Source: Isoptericola variabilis 225 | GTDB lineage: Bacteria > Actinomycetota > Actinomycetes > Actinomycetales > Cellulomonadaceae | Reading direction: 5' to 3' | Assembly (NCBI RefSeq): GCF_000215105.1 | Contig: NC_015588.1 | Location: 1 to 64,000, forward strand | DNA: 64,000 nucleotides | Shown: positions 1 through 13,654 of the stretch, one piece after another | How positions within the stretch are numbered: the stretch's first letter is position 1 | How the letters are laid out: each line of letters starts with the position of its first letter | Notes under the pieces: model-generated | Seen by the model: the letters and a program-made list of their open reading frames with translations, nothing else | Told to the model about the DNA's origin: nothing | Database searches by the model: none | Made by a program: the position numbers and the translations under genes

Positions 1-67
1 AACCGGCCCGACGTCGCTACGATGAACGACACCGTACCTCGCTCGACCCTCGTGCCCGACCACAGGG

Positions 68-96
68 TTGTCCACATGTCCACAGGGTGTGGACAA
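68..96. promoter_or_regulatory. DnaA-box cluster upstream of dnaA
   Basis: Three DnaA-box-like 9-mers lie within 29 bp: TTGTCCACA at 68-76 and its exact inverted copy TGTGGACAA at 88-96, with ATGTCCACA at 76-84 between them. TTGTCCACA is the usual actinobacterial form of the box. The cluster ends about 95 bp before the dnaA start, where DnaA normally represses its own promoter. Autoregulation is inferred from position; the boxes are seen directly. Confidence 0.75.
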
Positions 97-190
97 CTAT
101 GTGGAAGGCGCGTCGGCGTGGCACACTCGCTTACCCCAGCAGCCCTTCAGGCCGCATCCTGAACCCCTCCCTCGACCCGAAGGAACGCCC

Positions 191-1609
191 GTGGCCCAGC
201 CGGACGAGAACATCACCGACGTCTGGGCGCAGACGCTGGCGACGCTCGAGGCACGGCCGGACATGACGGCGCGCCAGCTCGCCTTCATCAAGCTCGCCAA
301 GCCCATGGCGATCCTCGAGGACACGGTGTTCATCGCCGTCCCGCACGAGCAGACGCGCGCCTACCTCGAGACCAGCGTGCGCGACCAGCTCGTGTCGGCG
401 ATGTCGTCGACGCTGGGCCGCGACGTGCGCTTCGGCATCACGGTCGACCCGGAGCTGAGCAACGACGCCCTCACGGGGCCCTCGCACGACTACACCGAGC
501 CGCCCGTCGAGGACGGCCTCCCGGTCGCCGACGTCGCTCCCCCGATCCCGCCCGCGCCCAAGCAGCAGGCCGAGCCCACGCGTCTCAACCCGAAGTACAT
601 CTTCGAGACGTTCGTCATCGGCTCGTCCAACCGCTTCGCGCACGCGGCCGCCGTCGCGGTCGCGGAGGCACCCGCCAAGGCGTACAACCCCCTCTTCATC
701 TACGGCGACTCCGGCCTGGGCAAGACGCACCTGCTGCACGCGATCGGCCACTACGCGCACAACCTGTACCCGCACGTGCGCGTGCGCTACGTGAACTCGG
801 AGGAGTTCACCAACGACTTCATCAACAGCATCGGCGAGGGCCGCGCCGGCGCGTTCCAGCGCCGGTACCGCGACGTCGACGTGCTCCTCATCGACGACAT
901 CCAGTTCCTGCAGGGCAAGGAACAGACGATGGAGGAGTTCTTCCACACCTTCAACGCGCTGCACAACGCCAACAAGCAGGTCGTCATCACGTCCGACGTC
1001 CCGCCCAAGCAGCTCAACGGGTTCGAGGACCGCCTCCGGTCGCGCTTCGAGTGGGGCCTCATCACGGACGTCCAGCCGCCGGACCTCGAGACCCGCATCG
1101 CGATCCTGCGCAAGAAGGCGGCGAGCGAGCGCCTCGACGTCCCGGACGAGGTCCTCAGCTACATCGGCTCGCGCATCTCGACCAACATCCGCGAGCTCGA
1201 GGGCGCGCTCATCCGCGTGACGGCGTTCGCGAACCTCAACCGGCAGCAGGTCGACCTGGCGCTGACGGAGATCGTCCTCAAGGACCTCATCACCGACGAC
1301 GACTCCACGGAGATCACGCCGGCCATGGTCATCGCGCAGACGGCCGCGTACTTCGGCCTGACGATCGAGGACCTGTGCGGCTCGTCCCGCTCGCGCGTGC
1401 TCGTCACCGCCCGGCAGATCGCCATGTACCTCTGCCGCGAGCTCACGGACCTGTCCCTGCCGAAGATCGGGCAGCAGTTCGGCGGGCGTGACCACACGAC
1501 CGTCATGCACGCGAACAAGAAGATCGCCGGCCAGATGGCCGAGCGCCGCTCGACGTACAACCAGGTCACCGAGCTCACGAGCCGCATCAAGCAGCAGCAC
1601 CGCGGCTGA
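191..1609 (+). CDS. dnaA: Chromosomal replication initiator protein DnaA
   Basis: AAA+ ATPase that binds DnaA boxes and melts oriC. The 472-aa product has an N-terminal DnaB-interaction domain, a short Pro-rich linker (about residues 115-135), Walker A GDSGLGKTH near 171-179, Walker B LLIDDIQF near 231-238, and a C-terminal box-binding helix with the signature RDHTTVMHANKKI near 432. The GTG at 191 is preferred: GAAGGA at 179-184 is well spaced, and the product starts with the typical VAQPDENITDVW. The same frame is open upstream to 68, but that stretch carries the DnaA boxes and reads as low-quality protein. First gene of the origin cluster. Confidence 0.97.
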   Translation: MAQPDENITDVWAQTLATLEARPDMTARQLAFIKLAKPMAILEDTVFIAVPHEQTRAYLETSVRDQLVSAMSSTLGRDVRFGITVDPELSNDALTGPSHDYTEPPVEDGLPVADVAPPIPPAPKQQAEPTRLNPKYIFETFVIGSSNRFAHAAAVAVAEAPAKAYNPLFIYGDSGLGKTHLLHAIGHYAHNLYPHVRVRYVNSEEFTNDFINSIGEGRAGAFQRRYRDVDVLLIDDIQFLQGKEQTMEEFFHTFNALHNANKQVVITSDVPPKQLNGFEDRLRSRFEWGLITDVQPPDLETRIAILRKKAASERLDVPDEVLSYIGSRISTNIRELEGALIRVTAFANLNRQQVDLALTEIVLKDLITDDDSTEITPAMVIAQTAAYFGLTIEDLCGSSRSRVLVTARQIAMYLCRELTDLSLPKIGQQFGGRDHTTVMHANKKIAGQMAERRSTYNQVTELTSRIKQQHRG

Positions 1610-2203
1610 CGCTGCGCACTCCCCGGCTCTCCCCGGCAGCGGCGACACCGCCGTCCACACCGTCACCCACAGCTCGACGCGCGTCCGCGCGCCGCTCCGT
1701 GACACCCGTCCCCAGGCCTGTGCACGCGATCCGTGGACAAGTGGGGGTCCGTCCGCCCCCACGCCCGTACACACCTGTGGACAAGGTTGTGGACGGCTGT
1801 GGACCGAAGGCCCGAACCGGTGGACGAACAGCGGGCGAACGGTGGACGCCTGTGGGTACGGAATCGTCCACCCACAGGAGCGCCAGTTCTCCCACAGGGC
1901 CGCCCCCAGTCCGTCCACACCGCCGTCAGCCCCCTGACCTGCGACGACGGTGGATTTCCCCAAGTTCCACAACACCGATGACGACGATGACCGTTCTTTC
2001 CAGGAGATGAACACCACGCCTTCATCAGGCCGGAGCGCGTCCGACCTGCTCGACCTGAGGATCACGTGCCGCTCGGGCCCCGACTCGCGTAGGGTTTGGC
2101 TCGGACGACCGCACGTCCGTGCCTCGACCGACGCGGCCTCGACGGGCCGCGCGCGACGACCGGTGCGCCGTCGTCCGTCGACCGAGCAGACTCAAGGAGT
2201 GGG
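1610..2203. other. oriC: Replication origin region oriC (dnaA-dnaN intergenic)
   Basis: A 594-bp gene-free stretch with many DnaA-box-like 9-mers on both strands: TGTGGACAA at 1776-1784 (perfect), CGTGGACAA 1732-1740, TGTGGACGG 1788-1796, TGTGGACCG 1798-1806, CCGTCCACA 1651-1659 and 1911-1919, TCGTCCACC 1864-1872. A locally AT-richer stretch at about 1948-2015 is a candidate unwinding element. Short open frames here are box-derived noise. The location between dnaA and dnaN is the standard actinobacterial oriC position. Confidence 0.88.
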
Positions 2204-3337
2204 ATGAAGTTCCGGGTTGAACGTGACGTCCTGGCGGAGGCCGTGACCTGGACGGCGCGCACCCTCCCCACGCGCCCGCCCGCCCCCGTGCTCGCCGGCG
2301 TCCGCATCGAGGCGGACGCGCAGGGCACGATCGGCCTGTCGAGCTTCGACTACGAGGTCTCGGCGCGCTCCGAGATCCCGGCCGAGGTGTCGGAGCCCGG
2401 GACGGTGCTGGTCTCCGGCCGGCTCCTCGCGGAGATCTCGCGCTCCCTGCCCAACAAGCCCGTCGACGTCACGCTCGAGGGCACCAAGGTCATGCTGACG
2501 TGCGGCGCGTCGCGCTTCTCGCTGCTCACCATGCCCGTCGAGGACTACCCGGCCCTGCCGCAGATGCCCGAGCTCAGCGGCACCGTCTCGGGCGACGCGC
2601 TGACGCACGCCGTCGCGCAGGTGAGCGTCGCCGCGAGCCGCGACGACACGCTCCCGCTGCTCACGGGCGTGCGCATGGAGATCGAGGACGAGCGCATCAC
2701 GCTGCTCGCCACGGACCGCTACCGTCTCGCGCTGCGCGAGCTGACGTGGACGCCCGCGACGCCGGGCTACTCCGCGGTCGCGCTCGTCCGTGCCCGCACG
2801 CTCAACGACGTCGCCAAGTCGCTCGGCAGCGGCGGCGGCCTCGTCAACATCGGCCTGTCGGTGGGCAACGGCGTCGACCTCATCGGCTTCGAGGCCGGCG
2901 GCCGCCACACGACCTCGCAGCTCGTCGACGGCGACTACCCGCCCGTGCGCCGGCTCTTCCCCGACGCGACGCCGATCCACGCGGTCGTGGCGACCGCGCC
3001 GCTCATCGACGCGGCCAAGCGCGTCTCGCTCGTCGCCGAGCGCAACACCCCGATCCGCCTGTCGTTCACCGACGGCCAGGTCGTGCTCGACGCCGGCCAG
3101 GGCGACGACGCGCAGGCGTCCGAGGCGCTCGAGGCGGTGCTCGTGGGCGAGGACATCCAGGTCGCGTTCAACCCGCAGTTCCTCCTCGACGGCCTGGGTG
3201 CCCTGGGGACGGACTTCGTCCGGCTGTCGTTCACGCACCCCAACAAGCCGGTCGAGTTCACCGGGCAGGAGTCGCTGGACGGCGAGGACTCGTCGGACTA
3301 CCGCTACCTGCTGGTGCCCATCCGCTTCGCCGGCTGA
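2204..3337 (+). CDS. dnaN: DNA polymerase III sliding clamp, beta subunit
   Basis: Ring-shaped processivity clamp of DNA polymerase III. 377 aa, the family's normal length, starting MKFRVERDVLAEAVTW and ending in the conserved clamp C-terminus YRYLLVPIRFAG. The ATG at 2204 is chosen because AAGGAG (2194-2199) precedes it; an in-frame upstream extension to 2096 has no ribosome site and poor composition. Downstream of oriC and followed by gnd and recF, a common order in Micrococcales and Streptomyces. Confidence 0.97.
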   Translation: MKFRVERDVLAEAVTWTARTLPTRPPAPVLAGVRIEADAQGTIGLSSFDYEVSARSEIPAEVSEPGTVLVSGRLLAEISRSLPNKPVDVTLEGTKVMLTCGASRFSLLTMPVEDYPALPQMPELSGTVSGDALTHAVAQVSVAASRDDTLPLLTGVRMEIEDERITLLATDRYRLALRELTWTPATPGYSAVALVRARTLNDVAKSLGSGGGLVNIGLSVGNGVDLIGFEAGGRHTTSQLVDGDYPPVRRLFPDATPIHAVVATAPLIDAAKRVSLVAERNTPIRLSFTDGQVVLDAGQGDDAQASEALEAVLVGEDIQVAFNPQFLLDGLGALGTDFVRLSFTHPNKPVEFTGQESLDGEDSSDYRYLLVPIRFAG

Positions 3338-3345
3338 CGACGCCG

Positions 3346-3366
3346 GACGGCGCACCCCGCGCCGTC
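3346..3366 (+). terminator. Hairpin between dnaN and gnd
   Basis: Perfect 8-bp stem GACGGCGC / GCGCCGTC (3346-3353 and 3359-3366) with loop ACCCC, directly after the dnaN stop. No U-tract follows, as is common in high-GC actinobacteria, so it may attenuate rather than fully terminate. Confidence 0.45.
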
Positions 3367-3412
3367 GCCGTACGCTCGCCCTGACCGTCACCGCCACACA
3401 GGAGGAACCTCC

Positions 3413-4348
<936 letters not shown>

Positions 4349-4366
4349 CGGCGTCGCAGGGAGACC

Positions 4367-5599
4367 ATGTACGTCTCGCACCTGTCGCTCCTCGACTTCC
4401 GCTCGTACGAGGCGGTGGACGTCGAGCTCGAGCCCGGCCCGAACGCGTTCGTCGGCCGCAACGGGCAGGGCAAGACGAACCTCGTCGAGGCGATCGCGTA
4501 CGTCGCGACGCTGGGCAGCCACCGGGTCGCGAACGACACGCCCCTGATCCGCGCCGGCGCTCAGCGCGCCGTCGTGCGCACGCGCATCGTGCGCGCCGAC
4601 CGGGCGTCGACCGTCGAGCTCGAGATCACCGCGGGCAAGGCCAACCGGGCGCGCGTCAACCGCGGGCAGCCCGGCCGCGCCCGCGACGTGCTCGGCATCC
4701 TGCGGACCGTGCTGTTCGCGCCCGAGGACCTGGCGCTCGTCAAGGGTGACCCGGACGGCCGGCGCCGGTTCCTCGACCAGCTCGTGGTCCAGCTCCTCCC
4801 CCGGGCGGCCGGCATCCTGCAGGACTACGAGCGCGTCGTGCGCCAGCGCTCCGCGCTGCTCAAGTCCCTGCGCCAGGTGCGCGGCGCCGGACGGACCCCG
4901 GACCTCTCGACGCTCGAGGTCTGGGACGCCAAGGCCGCGCAGCTCGGCGCCCAGATCCTCGCGATGCGGCACGCGCTCGTCGCGGCCCTGCGCCCCGAGG
5001 TCGCGGCCGCGTACGAGCAGGTGAGCGACGCGAACGGGCACGCCGAGATCGAGTACCGCTCGACCGTTCCCGTGGACGCACCGACCGGCACCGGGGCTGC
5101 TGCGCCGCCGTCGGCCCACGACCTCGAGAAGGCCATGCTGGAGGCCCTCGCCGAGGCGCACCCGCAGGAGGTCGAGCGCGGCGTAAGCCTCGTCGGCCCG
5201 CACCGCGACGACCTCGTCCTCTCGCTCGCCGGCCTGCCCGCCAAGGGGTACGCGAGCCACGGCGAGTCCTGGTCCTTCGCGCTCGCGCTGCGGCTCGCCT
5301 CGTACCGGCTGCTCGGCGGGGGTGCGTCCGCGCTGCCCGACGGCGGTACCCCGGTCCCGGTGCCGCCCGCGGCCGAGCAGGTGTTCTGGGACCCGGACCA
5401 CGGCACGGACGCCGACCCCGTGCTCATCCTCGACGACGTCTTCGCGGAGCTCGACGTCCGGCGACGGGAGCGGCTCGCCGAGCTCGTCGCCCCGGCGCGC
5501 CAGGTCCTGGTGACGGCCGCGGTGCCGGCCGACGTGCCCCCGGGTTTGCTGGGTGCCCGGTTCGAGGTCACGCCCGGGGTGGTGCGTCGTGCCGACTGA
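4367..5599 (+). CDS. recF: DNA replication/repair protein RecF
   Basis: SMC-like ATPase of the RecFOR gap-repair pathway that loads RecA at single-strand gaps. 410 aa. Walker A GRNGQGKT at 30-37, a conserved stretch near [23 protein letters not shown] (split by clamp contacts in the family) around 119-140, and a C-terminal Walker [12 protein letters not shown] near 352-362. Contains a small Gly/Ala/Pro-rich insertion near 235-250 and another near 318-340, typical of high-GC homologues. Its 3' end overlaps the DUF721 start by 11 bp. Confidence 0.96.
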   Translation: MYVSHLSLLDFRSYEAVDVELEPGPNAFVGRNGQGKTNLVEAIAYVATLGSHRVANDTPLIRAGAQRAVVRTRIVRADRASTVELEITAGKANRARVNRGQPGRARDVLGILRTVLFAPEDLALVKGDPDGRRRFLDQLVVQLLPRAAGILQDYERVVRQRSALLKSLRQVRGAGRTPDLSTLEVWDAKAAQLGAQILAMRHALVAALRPEVAAAYEQVSDANGHAEIEYRSTVPVDAPTGTGAAAPPSAHDLEKAMLEALAEAHPQEVERGVSLVGPHRDDLVLSLAGLPAKGYASHGESWSFALALRLASYRLLGGGASALPDGGTPVPVPPAAEQVFWDPDHGTDADPVLILDDVFAELDVRRRERLAELVAPARQVLVTAAVPADVPPGLLGARFEVTPGVVRRAD

Positions 5600-6224
5600 C
5601 CTGCCAGAGGACCCCGGCGAGGCCGCTGTGGACCGCCCTGTGGATCACGCTGTGGACAGGCCTGTGGGGAAGTCTGTGGACGACCGATCGGACGCGCGCG
5701 GCCGCCGACCGGTCGGTGACCGTGTGGAGCTCACTCCCCCGTCGGAGGTCGCGCGCGAGGCGCTCAACCGCGCGAAGGCGGCCGCACGCGCCAAGGGGCT
5801 GCGTCCCGGGTCGCCGTCGCGGCGTTCTCCGCTCGCCGAGCCGCGTACCGAGGGCAAGGGCCCCGGCGCGCGCGACCCCCGGCTCGTCTCGGACGTGCTG
5901 TCGTCGCTGCTGCGCCAGAAGGGCTGGGTCGCCGAGGTGTCCGTCGGTGGCGTGATCGGGCGCTGGCGCGAGGTCGTCGGCGACCAGGTCGCGGACCACT
6001 GCGTGCCCGAGACGTTCGAGGACAAGGTTCTCGTGGTCCGCGCGGACTCGACCGCCTGGGCCACCCAGGTGCGTCTCCTCGTCCCGACGCTCCTGCGCCG
6101 GCTCGCCGAGGAGGTCGGCGAGGGCGTCGTCGAGCAGGTGACCGTGCTGGGCCCGGCGGGGCCCGGGTTCCGGCGCGGACGCAGGTCCGTGCGCGGTCCC
6201 GGGCCCCGGGACACCTGGGGCTAG
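5589..6224 (+). CDS. DUF721 domain (DciA-like) protein
   Basis: 211 aa. The C-terminal half (about residues 90-200, from [18 protein letters not shown] to the VEQVTVLGP region) is the DUF721 fold, now linked in other bacteria to DciA, the ancestral loader of the replicative helicase; that role is knowledge of the family, not proven here. GTG at 5589 overlaps recF by 11 bp, suggesting translational coupling. The N-terminus encodes a four-residue repeat of VDRP/VDHA type that arises from five DnaA-box-like 9-mers at a 12-bp spacing (separate entry). The helicase-loading link makes DnaA boxes inside this gene noteworthy. Confidence 0.88.
   Translation: MPTDLPEDPGEAAVDRPVDHAVDRPVGKSVDDRSDARGRRPVGDRVELTPPSEVAREALNRAKAAARAKGLRPGSPSRRSPLAEPRTEGKGPGARDPRLVSDVLSSLLRQKGWVAEVSVGGVIGRWREVVGDQVADHCVPETFEDKVLVVRADSTAWATQVRLLVPTLLRRLAEEVGEGVVEQVTVLGPAGPGFRRGRRSVRGPGPRDTWG
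5627..5683 (+). repeat. Five DnaA-box-like sites at exact 12-bp spacing inside DUF721
   Basis: TGTGGACCG (5627), TGTGGATCA (5639), TGTGGACAG (5651), TGTGGGGAA (5663) and TGTGGACGA (5675) start exactly 12 bp apart, all in the same orientation. They resemble TGTGGACAA, the inverse of TTGTCCACA. Because 12 bp is four codons they appear in the protein as a Val-Asp-x-x repeat. Whether DnaA binds here is not known. Confidence 0.7.
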
Positions 6225-6225
6225 C

Positions 6226-7230
6226 TCAGGCCTCCGTCAGGTCGACGACGACCGCGTCGTCGGCGTGGCGCGACAGGCCGAGGAACCGGCCCTGGCCCGG
6301 GTGCGCCGGGTAGCCCGGCCGTCCCCAGCCCTCACCCGGCCCCTCGCGGACGTCCCCGCCCGGCTCGCCGGGGTCCCCGGCTCGGCGCACGGGTCGACGA
6401 CGGGCGCGTCCTCGACCATGGCGTGGTAGGACCGGACGTACCCGTCGGTCACCCACACCGACGCCGTCAGGTGCACGTCCACGTCCTCGAGCCGCCAGTC
6501 GGTGTCGCACGTCGGCGACACCGTCCCGTCGTCGTGGACGACGAAGGGCCACGGGACGCGGGTCGTGAACGGGCCTCCGAAGCCGCCGCTGCCGTAGACG
6601 ACCTCGTAGCCGACGTCGTTCCCGGTCCACTCGATCTCGAGCTCCTCCCCGGACGCGCCCTCCGGCTGGGTCGCCGCGACGTCGACGTACGGCTGGCCCT
6701 CGACGCACACGCCGACGACGGAGGCGCCCTCGAGCGGGCACCTCGGTTGCACGACGGCGTACCACGGCAGGAGCGCCGAGGTGTCGTCGATCCGCTCGTA
6801 CGAGGCACCGGTGGGGTCGGTCAGCGTGAACCCGAGCTCGTGGCCCGGGGTGGTCGTGGCGAGGATCCCGTCGGACGTGACCGTGTAGCTCAACGCGCCG
6901 GTCGCCGCGGGCACGGGCACGTCGGCCGTCCACACGTTCGGGTCGGTGGTGCAGGGCTCCGTCGTGCCGCCGTCGGACCAGTCGAGGGCGTCGTCGGGCG
7001 CGTCGACGACGACGCTCCACTCGTGCGGCGTCGACCAGTCGAACGGATAGTGGCCCCACAGCTCGCCGTCGACGGGCGCGTCCTCCACGACCTCGCCGTC
7101 GACCACCACGGTGGCGCGCGTGCCCTCCGGGTACCCCGGCGACCCAGACGGACAGCGACTCGCACGCCGCGGAGGCGTAGACGTCACCCGTGCTCGGACG
7201 CCGTCGCGACGGTCGCCGAGCCCGCGCTCG
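6226..7230 (-). pseudogene. Frameshifted gene for a secreted-type beta-rich protein, no recognised family
   Basis: The middle (about 6380-7130) reads as a good protein in one minus frame: ATVVVDGEVVEDAP, GHYPFDWSTPHEWSVVV, WTADVPVPAATGALSYTV. Both flanks read sensibly only in another frame: upstream GDVYASAACESLSVWV at about 7130-7185, downstream GQGRFLGLSRHADDAVVVDLTEA ending at 6226. The switches fall in homopolymer runs, CCCC at 7134-7137 and GGGG at 6370-6373 on +; removing one base at the first and adding one at the second restores a single frame. No convincing start or signal peptide is visible above about 7200. Either a decaying gene or two sequencing errors; function unknown. Confidence 0.6.
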
Positions 7231-7616
7231 GTGAGGGAATCGAACCAGAGGAACGGCGGCGATCCGTGTCCTGTGTCACGGGCGATTTCGGGCGCCTCCG
7301 GACGGGTCGGCGGAGATGTGCACGATGGTGTGGAGAAACCTGTGGAAAAACGGTGTTCTTCCACACGGCGACGCCCCTCGGATCCCCGGATTCCGGCCCG
7401 CAGAAGGTAGACTGGAGCGCGTCCCCGGGCGGTGTCCCGGGCCCGACGCGCGCGGACGACCGGCTCTGGAGCAGGGTCGGTCGCGCACCGCTCGGGCCCA
7501 GGTGGTCACCCGGGACGATCGAGCACCGACGAGCAGCCGGCACAGCCTGTGCCAGACCTCGTGCTGCGGCCCGGGCACCCGTCCGGGAACCCTGTCGCGT
7601 GCCTGGATGACGAGGA
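7231..7616. other. gyrB upstream region
   Basis: Gene-free. It contains DnaA-box-like sequences around 7328-7345 (GTGTGGAGAA and TGTGGAAAA) and a matching TTCTTCCACAC at about 7360-7370, making an imperfect inverted repeat. TAGACT at 7408-7413 is a possible -10 element for gyrB; no clear -35 was found. Open frames crossing this segment have no protein-like composition. Confidence 0.45.
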
Positions 7617-9662
7617 GTGCTCCAGCCTGTGGCTCAGCGATCCGACGGCAGTTACGACGCCGGGAACATCACCGTCCTGGAAGGCCTCGAGGCCGTCCGC
7701 AAGCGCCCGGGCATGTACATCGGCTCCACGGGCGAGCGCGGCCTGCACCACCTTGTGTACGAGGTTGTGGACAACTCCGTGGACGAGGCCCTCGCCGGGC
7801 ACGCCGACACGATCGAGGTGACCCTCCTGGCCGACGGCGGCGTGCGGGTCTCCGACAACGGCCGCGGCATCCCGGTGGCGATGCACCCGACCGAGGGCCG
7901 GCCGACGGTCGAGGTCGTCATGACGATCCTCCACGCGGGCGGCAAGTTCGGCGGCGGCGGGTACGCGGTCTCCGGCGGCCTGCACGGCGTCGGCATCTCC
8001 GTGGTCAACGCGCTGTCGACGCGCGTGGTCACCGAGGTCCGCCGCGACGGCTACGCGTGGCGCCAGGAGTTCGCCGACGGCGGCACGCCCGTCACCGGGC
8101 TCGAGCGCCTCGAGCCGACCGACGAGACGGGCACGACGCAGACGTTCTGGCCCGACGGCTCGATCTTCGAGACCACCGAGTTCGACTTCGAGACGCTCCG
8201 GTCGCGCTTCCAGCAGTACGCGTTCCTCAACAAGGGCCTGAAGATCACGCTGACCGACGAGCGCTCCGGGCACGCGGTCGACGTCGACGAGGTCGCCGGC
8301 GAGCCAGCCCCCACCGACGGCGCGAGCGGCGCCGGGGCGTCGCCGTCGAGCACGGGCTCGCGCACCGTGACGTACAAGTACGACCACGGCCTCATGGACT
8401 ACGTGGCCCACCTCAACTCGACCAAGAAGGTCGAGCTGGTCCACCCCGAGATCGTGCACTTCGAGGCGGAGGACACCGAGCGCCGGATCTCGGTCGAGGT
8501 CGCGATGCAGTGGACCAACGCGTACAGCGAGTCCGTCCACACGTACGCCAACACGATCTCGACGACGGAGGGCGGCACGCACGAGGAGGGCTTCCGTGCG
8601 GCGCTGACCTCCCTGGTCAACACGTACGCGCGCGAGAAGGGCATCCTCAAGGAGAAGGAGGAGAACCTCACGGGCGACGACATCCGCGAGGGTCTGACCG
8701 CCGTCATCTCCGTGAAGCTCGGCGAGCCGCAGTTCGAGGGCCAGACGAAGACGAAGCTCGGCAACACCGAGGCGAAGACGTTCGTGCAGCGCGTCGTGCG
8801 CGAGCAGCTCACCGACTGGTTCGACTCCCACCCCGGCGAGGGCAAGGACATCATCCGCAAGGCGATCCAGGCCTCCCAGGCGCGCATCGCGGCCCGCAAG
8901 GCCCGCGAGGCGACCCGTCGCAAGAGTCTGCTCAACAGCGGCGGCATGCCGGGCAAGCTCAAGGACTGCCAGTCCAACCGCCCGGAGGAGTGCGAGATCT
9001 ACATCGTCGAGGGCGACTCGGCGGGCGGGTCAGCGGTCCGTGGCCGCAACCCGCACAACCAGGCGATCCTCCCGATCCGCGGCAAGATCCTCAACGTCGA
9101 GCGCGCGCGCCTCGACAAGGCGCTCTCCAACGCCGAGGTCCAGGCTCTCATCACGGCGTTCGGCACCGGCATCGGCGAGGACTTCGACATCTCGAAGCTC
9201 CGGTACCACAAGATCATCCTCATGGCAGACGCCGACGTCGACGGCCAGCACATCGCGACGCTGCTGCTCACGCTCCTCTTCCGGTACATGCGCCCGCTCA
9301 TCGAGCACGGGCACGTGTACCTCGCGCAGCCGCCGCTGTACCGGCTCAAGTGGTCGAACGCGCCGCACGACTACGTGTACTCGGACCGCGAGCGCGACGC
9401 GTTCCTCAAGGCCGGCCTGGCCTCGGGCAAGCGGATCCCGAAGGAAAACGGCATCCAGCGGTACAAGGGTCTGGGCGAGATGGACTACAGCGAGCTGTGG
9501 GACACCACGATGGACCCCGAGAACCGCACGCTGCTGCAGGTCACCATGGACGACGCCGCCGCAGCGGACGAGATCTTCTCGGTGCTCATGGGCGAGGACG
9601 TCGAGTCCCGCCGCAGCTTCATCCAGCGCAACGCCAAGGACGTGCGCTTCCTCGACATCTGA
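7617..9662 (+). CDS. gyrB: DNA gyrase subunit B
   Basis: ATPase subunit of gyrase (type IIA topoisomerase, negative supercoiling). 681 aa. GHKL ATPase motifs [20 protein letters not shown] and [21 protein letters not shown] in the first 130 residues; TOPRIM motif EGDSAGGSA near 464-472; metal site DADVDGQH near 539; C-terminal [18 protein letters not shown]. An acidic/Ser-Gly insertion (about residues 222-245) precedes the transducer domain. The start is uncertain: GTG at 7617 overlaps its own GAGGAG, so the in-frame GTG at 7629 may be the true start. Followed by gyrA after 97 bp. Confidence 0.96.
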   Translation: MLQPVAQRSDGSYDAGNITVLEGLEAVRKRPGMYIGSTGERGLHHLVYEVVDNSVDEALAGHADTIEVTLLADGGVRVSDNGRGIPVAMHPTEGRPTVEVVMTILHAGGKFGGGGYAVSGGLHGVGISVVNALSTRVVTEVRRDGYAWRQEFADGGTPVTGLERLEPTDETGTTQTFWPDGSIFETTEFDFETLRSRFQQYAFLNKGLKITLTDERSGHAVDVDEVAGEPAPTDGASGAGASPSSTGSRTVTYKYDHGLMDYVAHLNSTKKVELVHPEIVHFEAEDTERRISVEVAMQWTNAYSESVHTYANTISTTEGGTHEEGFRAALTSLVNTYAREKGILKEKEENLTGDDIREGLTAVISVKLGEPQFEGQTKTKLGNTEAKTFVQRVVREQLTDWFDSHPGEGKDIIRKAIQASQARIAARKAREATRRKSLLNSGGMPGKLKDCQSNRPEECEIYIVEGDSAGGSAVRGRNPHNQAILPIRGKILNVERARLDKALSNAEVQALITAFGTGIGEDFDISKLRYHKIILMADADVDGQHIATLLLTLLFRYMRPLIEHGHVYLAQPPLYRLKWSNAPHDYVYSDRERDAFLKAGLASGKRIPKENGIQRYKGLGEMDYSELWDTTMDPENRTLLQVTMDDAAAADEIFSVLMGEDVESRRSFIQRNAKDVRFLDI

Positions 9663-9759
9663 CCGGCGCGGCTGCGTACAGAACGCCTGCACGCAGCTGT
9701 ACAACCGGTCCCGAGGAGGCAGTTCACGCCCTGGCGGCGTGGGAAGGAACAGGTAGACG

Positions 9760-12368
<2,609 letters not shown>

Positions 12369-12372
<4 letters not shown>

Positions 12373-13250
12373 CCAGCGAGAAGAGCGCGCCCAGCGTGGC
12401 CCGGGCCACCTCCGGCCGGTCCGCGGAGTCGTCCGCCGAGCCGACCCAGACGCTCGCACCCGTGCCGGCCCCGCCGCCGGGTCCGGTGCCCGCGCCGCCC
12501 GCCGCGGACGTGCCCGACGACACGACCGTGCCGCGCCGGCCCGACACCGCGCACGACGGCGCGCCGGCGCGCGAGGCGGGCCACGACGCCGCGGACTCCG
12601 CGGACGCCACCGACGGTCAGGGTGAGGGCGCCGCCGCCAGCATGAAGGCGGGCGCCGTCAAGGCCGCCGCCGCGGCCCTCGCCGCCGCGAAGAGCGCCGC
12701 GAAGAAGGTGCAGACCGCAGCGACCGCGACGGCGTCGTCGAGCGCGGACGACGCCCCGGCGTCGGGCCGCACCTACCCGACCGGTCCGCGGCCGCAGATG
12801 CACTACCAGGCCGGCGGCGTGCACGGCACGGCCGTTCCCGAGGCGCGGGCCGCGACCGGGGCGACCCCCGCCGTCGCGCCCGACGCCGGCCCGCGCCGCG
12901 TGCGGCTGTCGGTGTCGCGCATCGACCCGTGGTCGATCATGAAGCTCGCGTTCCTCCTCGCGGTCGCCGTCGCGGTCATGAACGTCGTGGCCACCGCCGT
13001 GGTCTGGTACGTGCTCAACGACCTGGGCGTCTTCGCGACCATCCAGAACTTCATCCGCGAGACGGTCGGCGCCGAGGCGACGGTCAACATCATCCAGTTC
13101 GTCGAGTTCGATCGCATGATCTCGCTGGCGACGCTCATCTCGCTCGTGAACATCGTGCTCATGACCGCGATCGCGACGATCATGGCCATCCTGTACAACA
13201 TCACCGCCGCGCTCGTGGGCGGTATCCACCTCACGCTCACGGACGAGTGA
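12369..13250 (+). CDS. DUF3566 membrane protein
   Basis: 293 aa. The first roughly 175 residues are low-complexity, Ala/Pro/Lys-rich and probably cytosolic. The C-terminal DUF3566 domain begins at [22 protein letters not shown] and has two hydrophobic segments (about 195-215 and 258-282). Located directly after gyrA with an ATGA overlap, the conserved actinobacterial place for this family, so it is co-transcribed with gyrase. The biochemical role is unknown; the gene order is the best evidence for identity. Confidence 0.88.
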
Positions 13251-13255
13251 GCGAC

Positions 13256-13301
13256 CGTCCGTGCGGTGCCTGCGGCCGACGCAGATCACACCGCACGGAC
13301 G
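13256..13301 (+). terminator. Rho-independent-like terminator after the gyrA operon
   Basis: Perfect 13-bp stem CGTCCGTGCGGTG (13256-13268) / CACCGCACGGACG (13289-13301), 20-nt loop, 5 bp after the DUF3566 stop. No U-run. Confidence 0.6.
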
Positions 13302-13311
13302 CCGTCCGGGT

Positions 13312-13341
13312 TTGGGCACGGACCCGGCGGTGCGGTAGTGT
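13312..13341 (+). promoter_or_regulatory. Promoter for tRNA-Ile
   Basis: TTGGGC (13312-13317), an 18-bp spacer and TAGTGT (13336-13341), a plausible sigma-70-type (HrdB/SigA) promoter ending 33 bp before the tRNA. Confidence 0.5.
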
Positions 13342-13374
13342 TCCGTGCTGCACGCGTTCGACAGGACGCGGCCC

Positions 13375-13448
13375 GGGGCTATAGCTCAGACGGTTAGAGC
13401 GCTTCCCTGATAAGGAAGAGGTCGGAGGTTCAAGTCCTCCTAGCCCCA
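13375..13448 (+). tRNA. tRNA-Ile (GAT)
   Basis: 74-nt cloverleaf. Acceptor stem GGGGCTA / TAGCCCC with discriminator A at 13448; D-arm AGCTCAGACGGTTAGAGC; anticodon arm CTTCC-CTGATAA-GGAAG with anticodon GAT; T-arm GGAGGTTCAAGTCCTCC. CCA is not encoded. Ile and Ala tRNA genes near gyrA are common in actinobacteria. Confidence 0.97.
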
Positions 13449-13503
13449 CTCCCCGGCCACAGACGCAGCGGCCCGCCGCGTGGGCCGTGACGAGGAGGTC
13501 TGA

Positions 13504-13623
13504 GTGAAGAAGATCGTCGTCGTCCTCCTCGCGCTCGGCGCGGGCTACGCCGTGTGGCGCCGGCTCTCCGGCGACGCGGCCGAGCGTGACCTCTGGTCCG
13601 AGGTCACCGACACCCTCGACTGA
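13504..13623 (+). CDS. DLW-39 family small protein
   Basis: 39-aa product beginning VKKIVVVLLALGAGYAVWRRL and containing the Arg-Asp-Leu-Trp motif that names the DLW-39 family (39 residues, D-L-W). One short hydrophobic segment (residues 3-18) suggests a membrane-anchored peptide. GAGGAGG sits 5 bp ahead of the GTG. The gene lies between tRNA-Ile and tRNA-Ala, its usual place. Function unknown. Confidence 0.9.
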   Translation: MKKIVVVLLALGAGYAVWRRLSGDAAERDLWSEVTDTLD

Positions 13624-13654
13624 GCTCCCTCCCAGCGCGGCCACCGGCCCGCAC

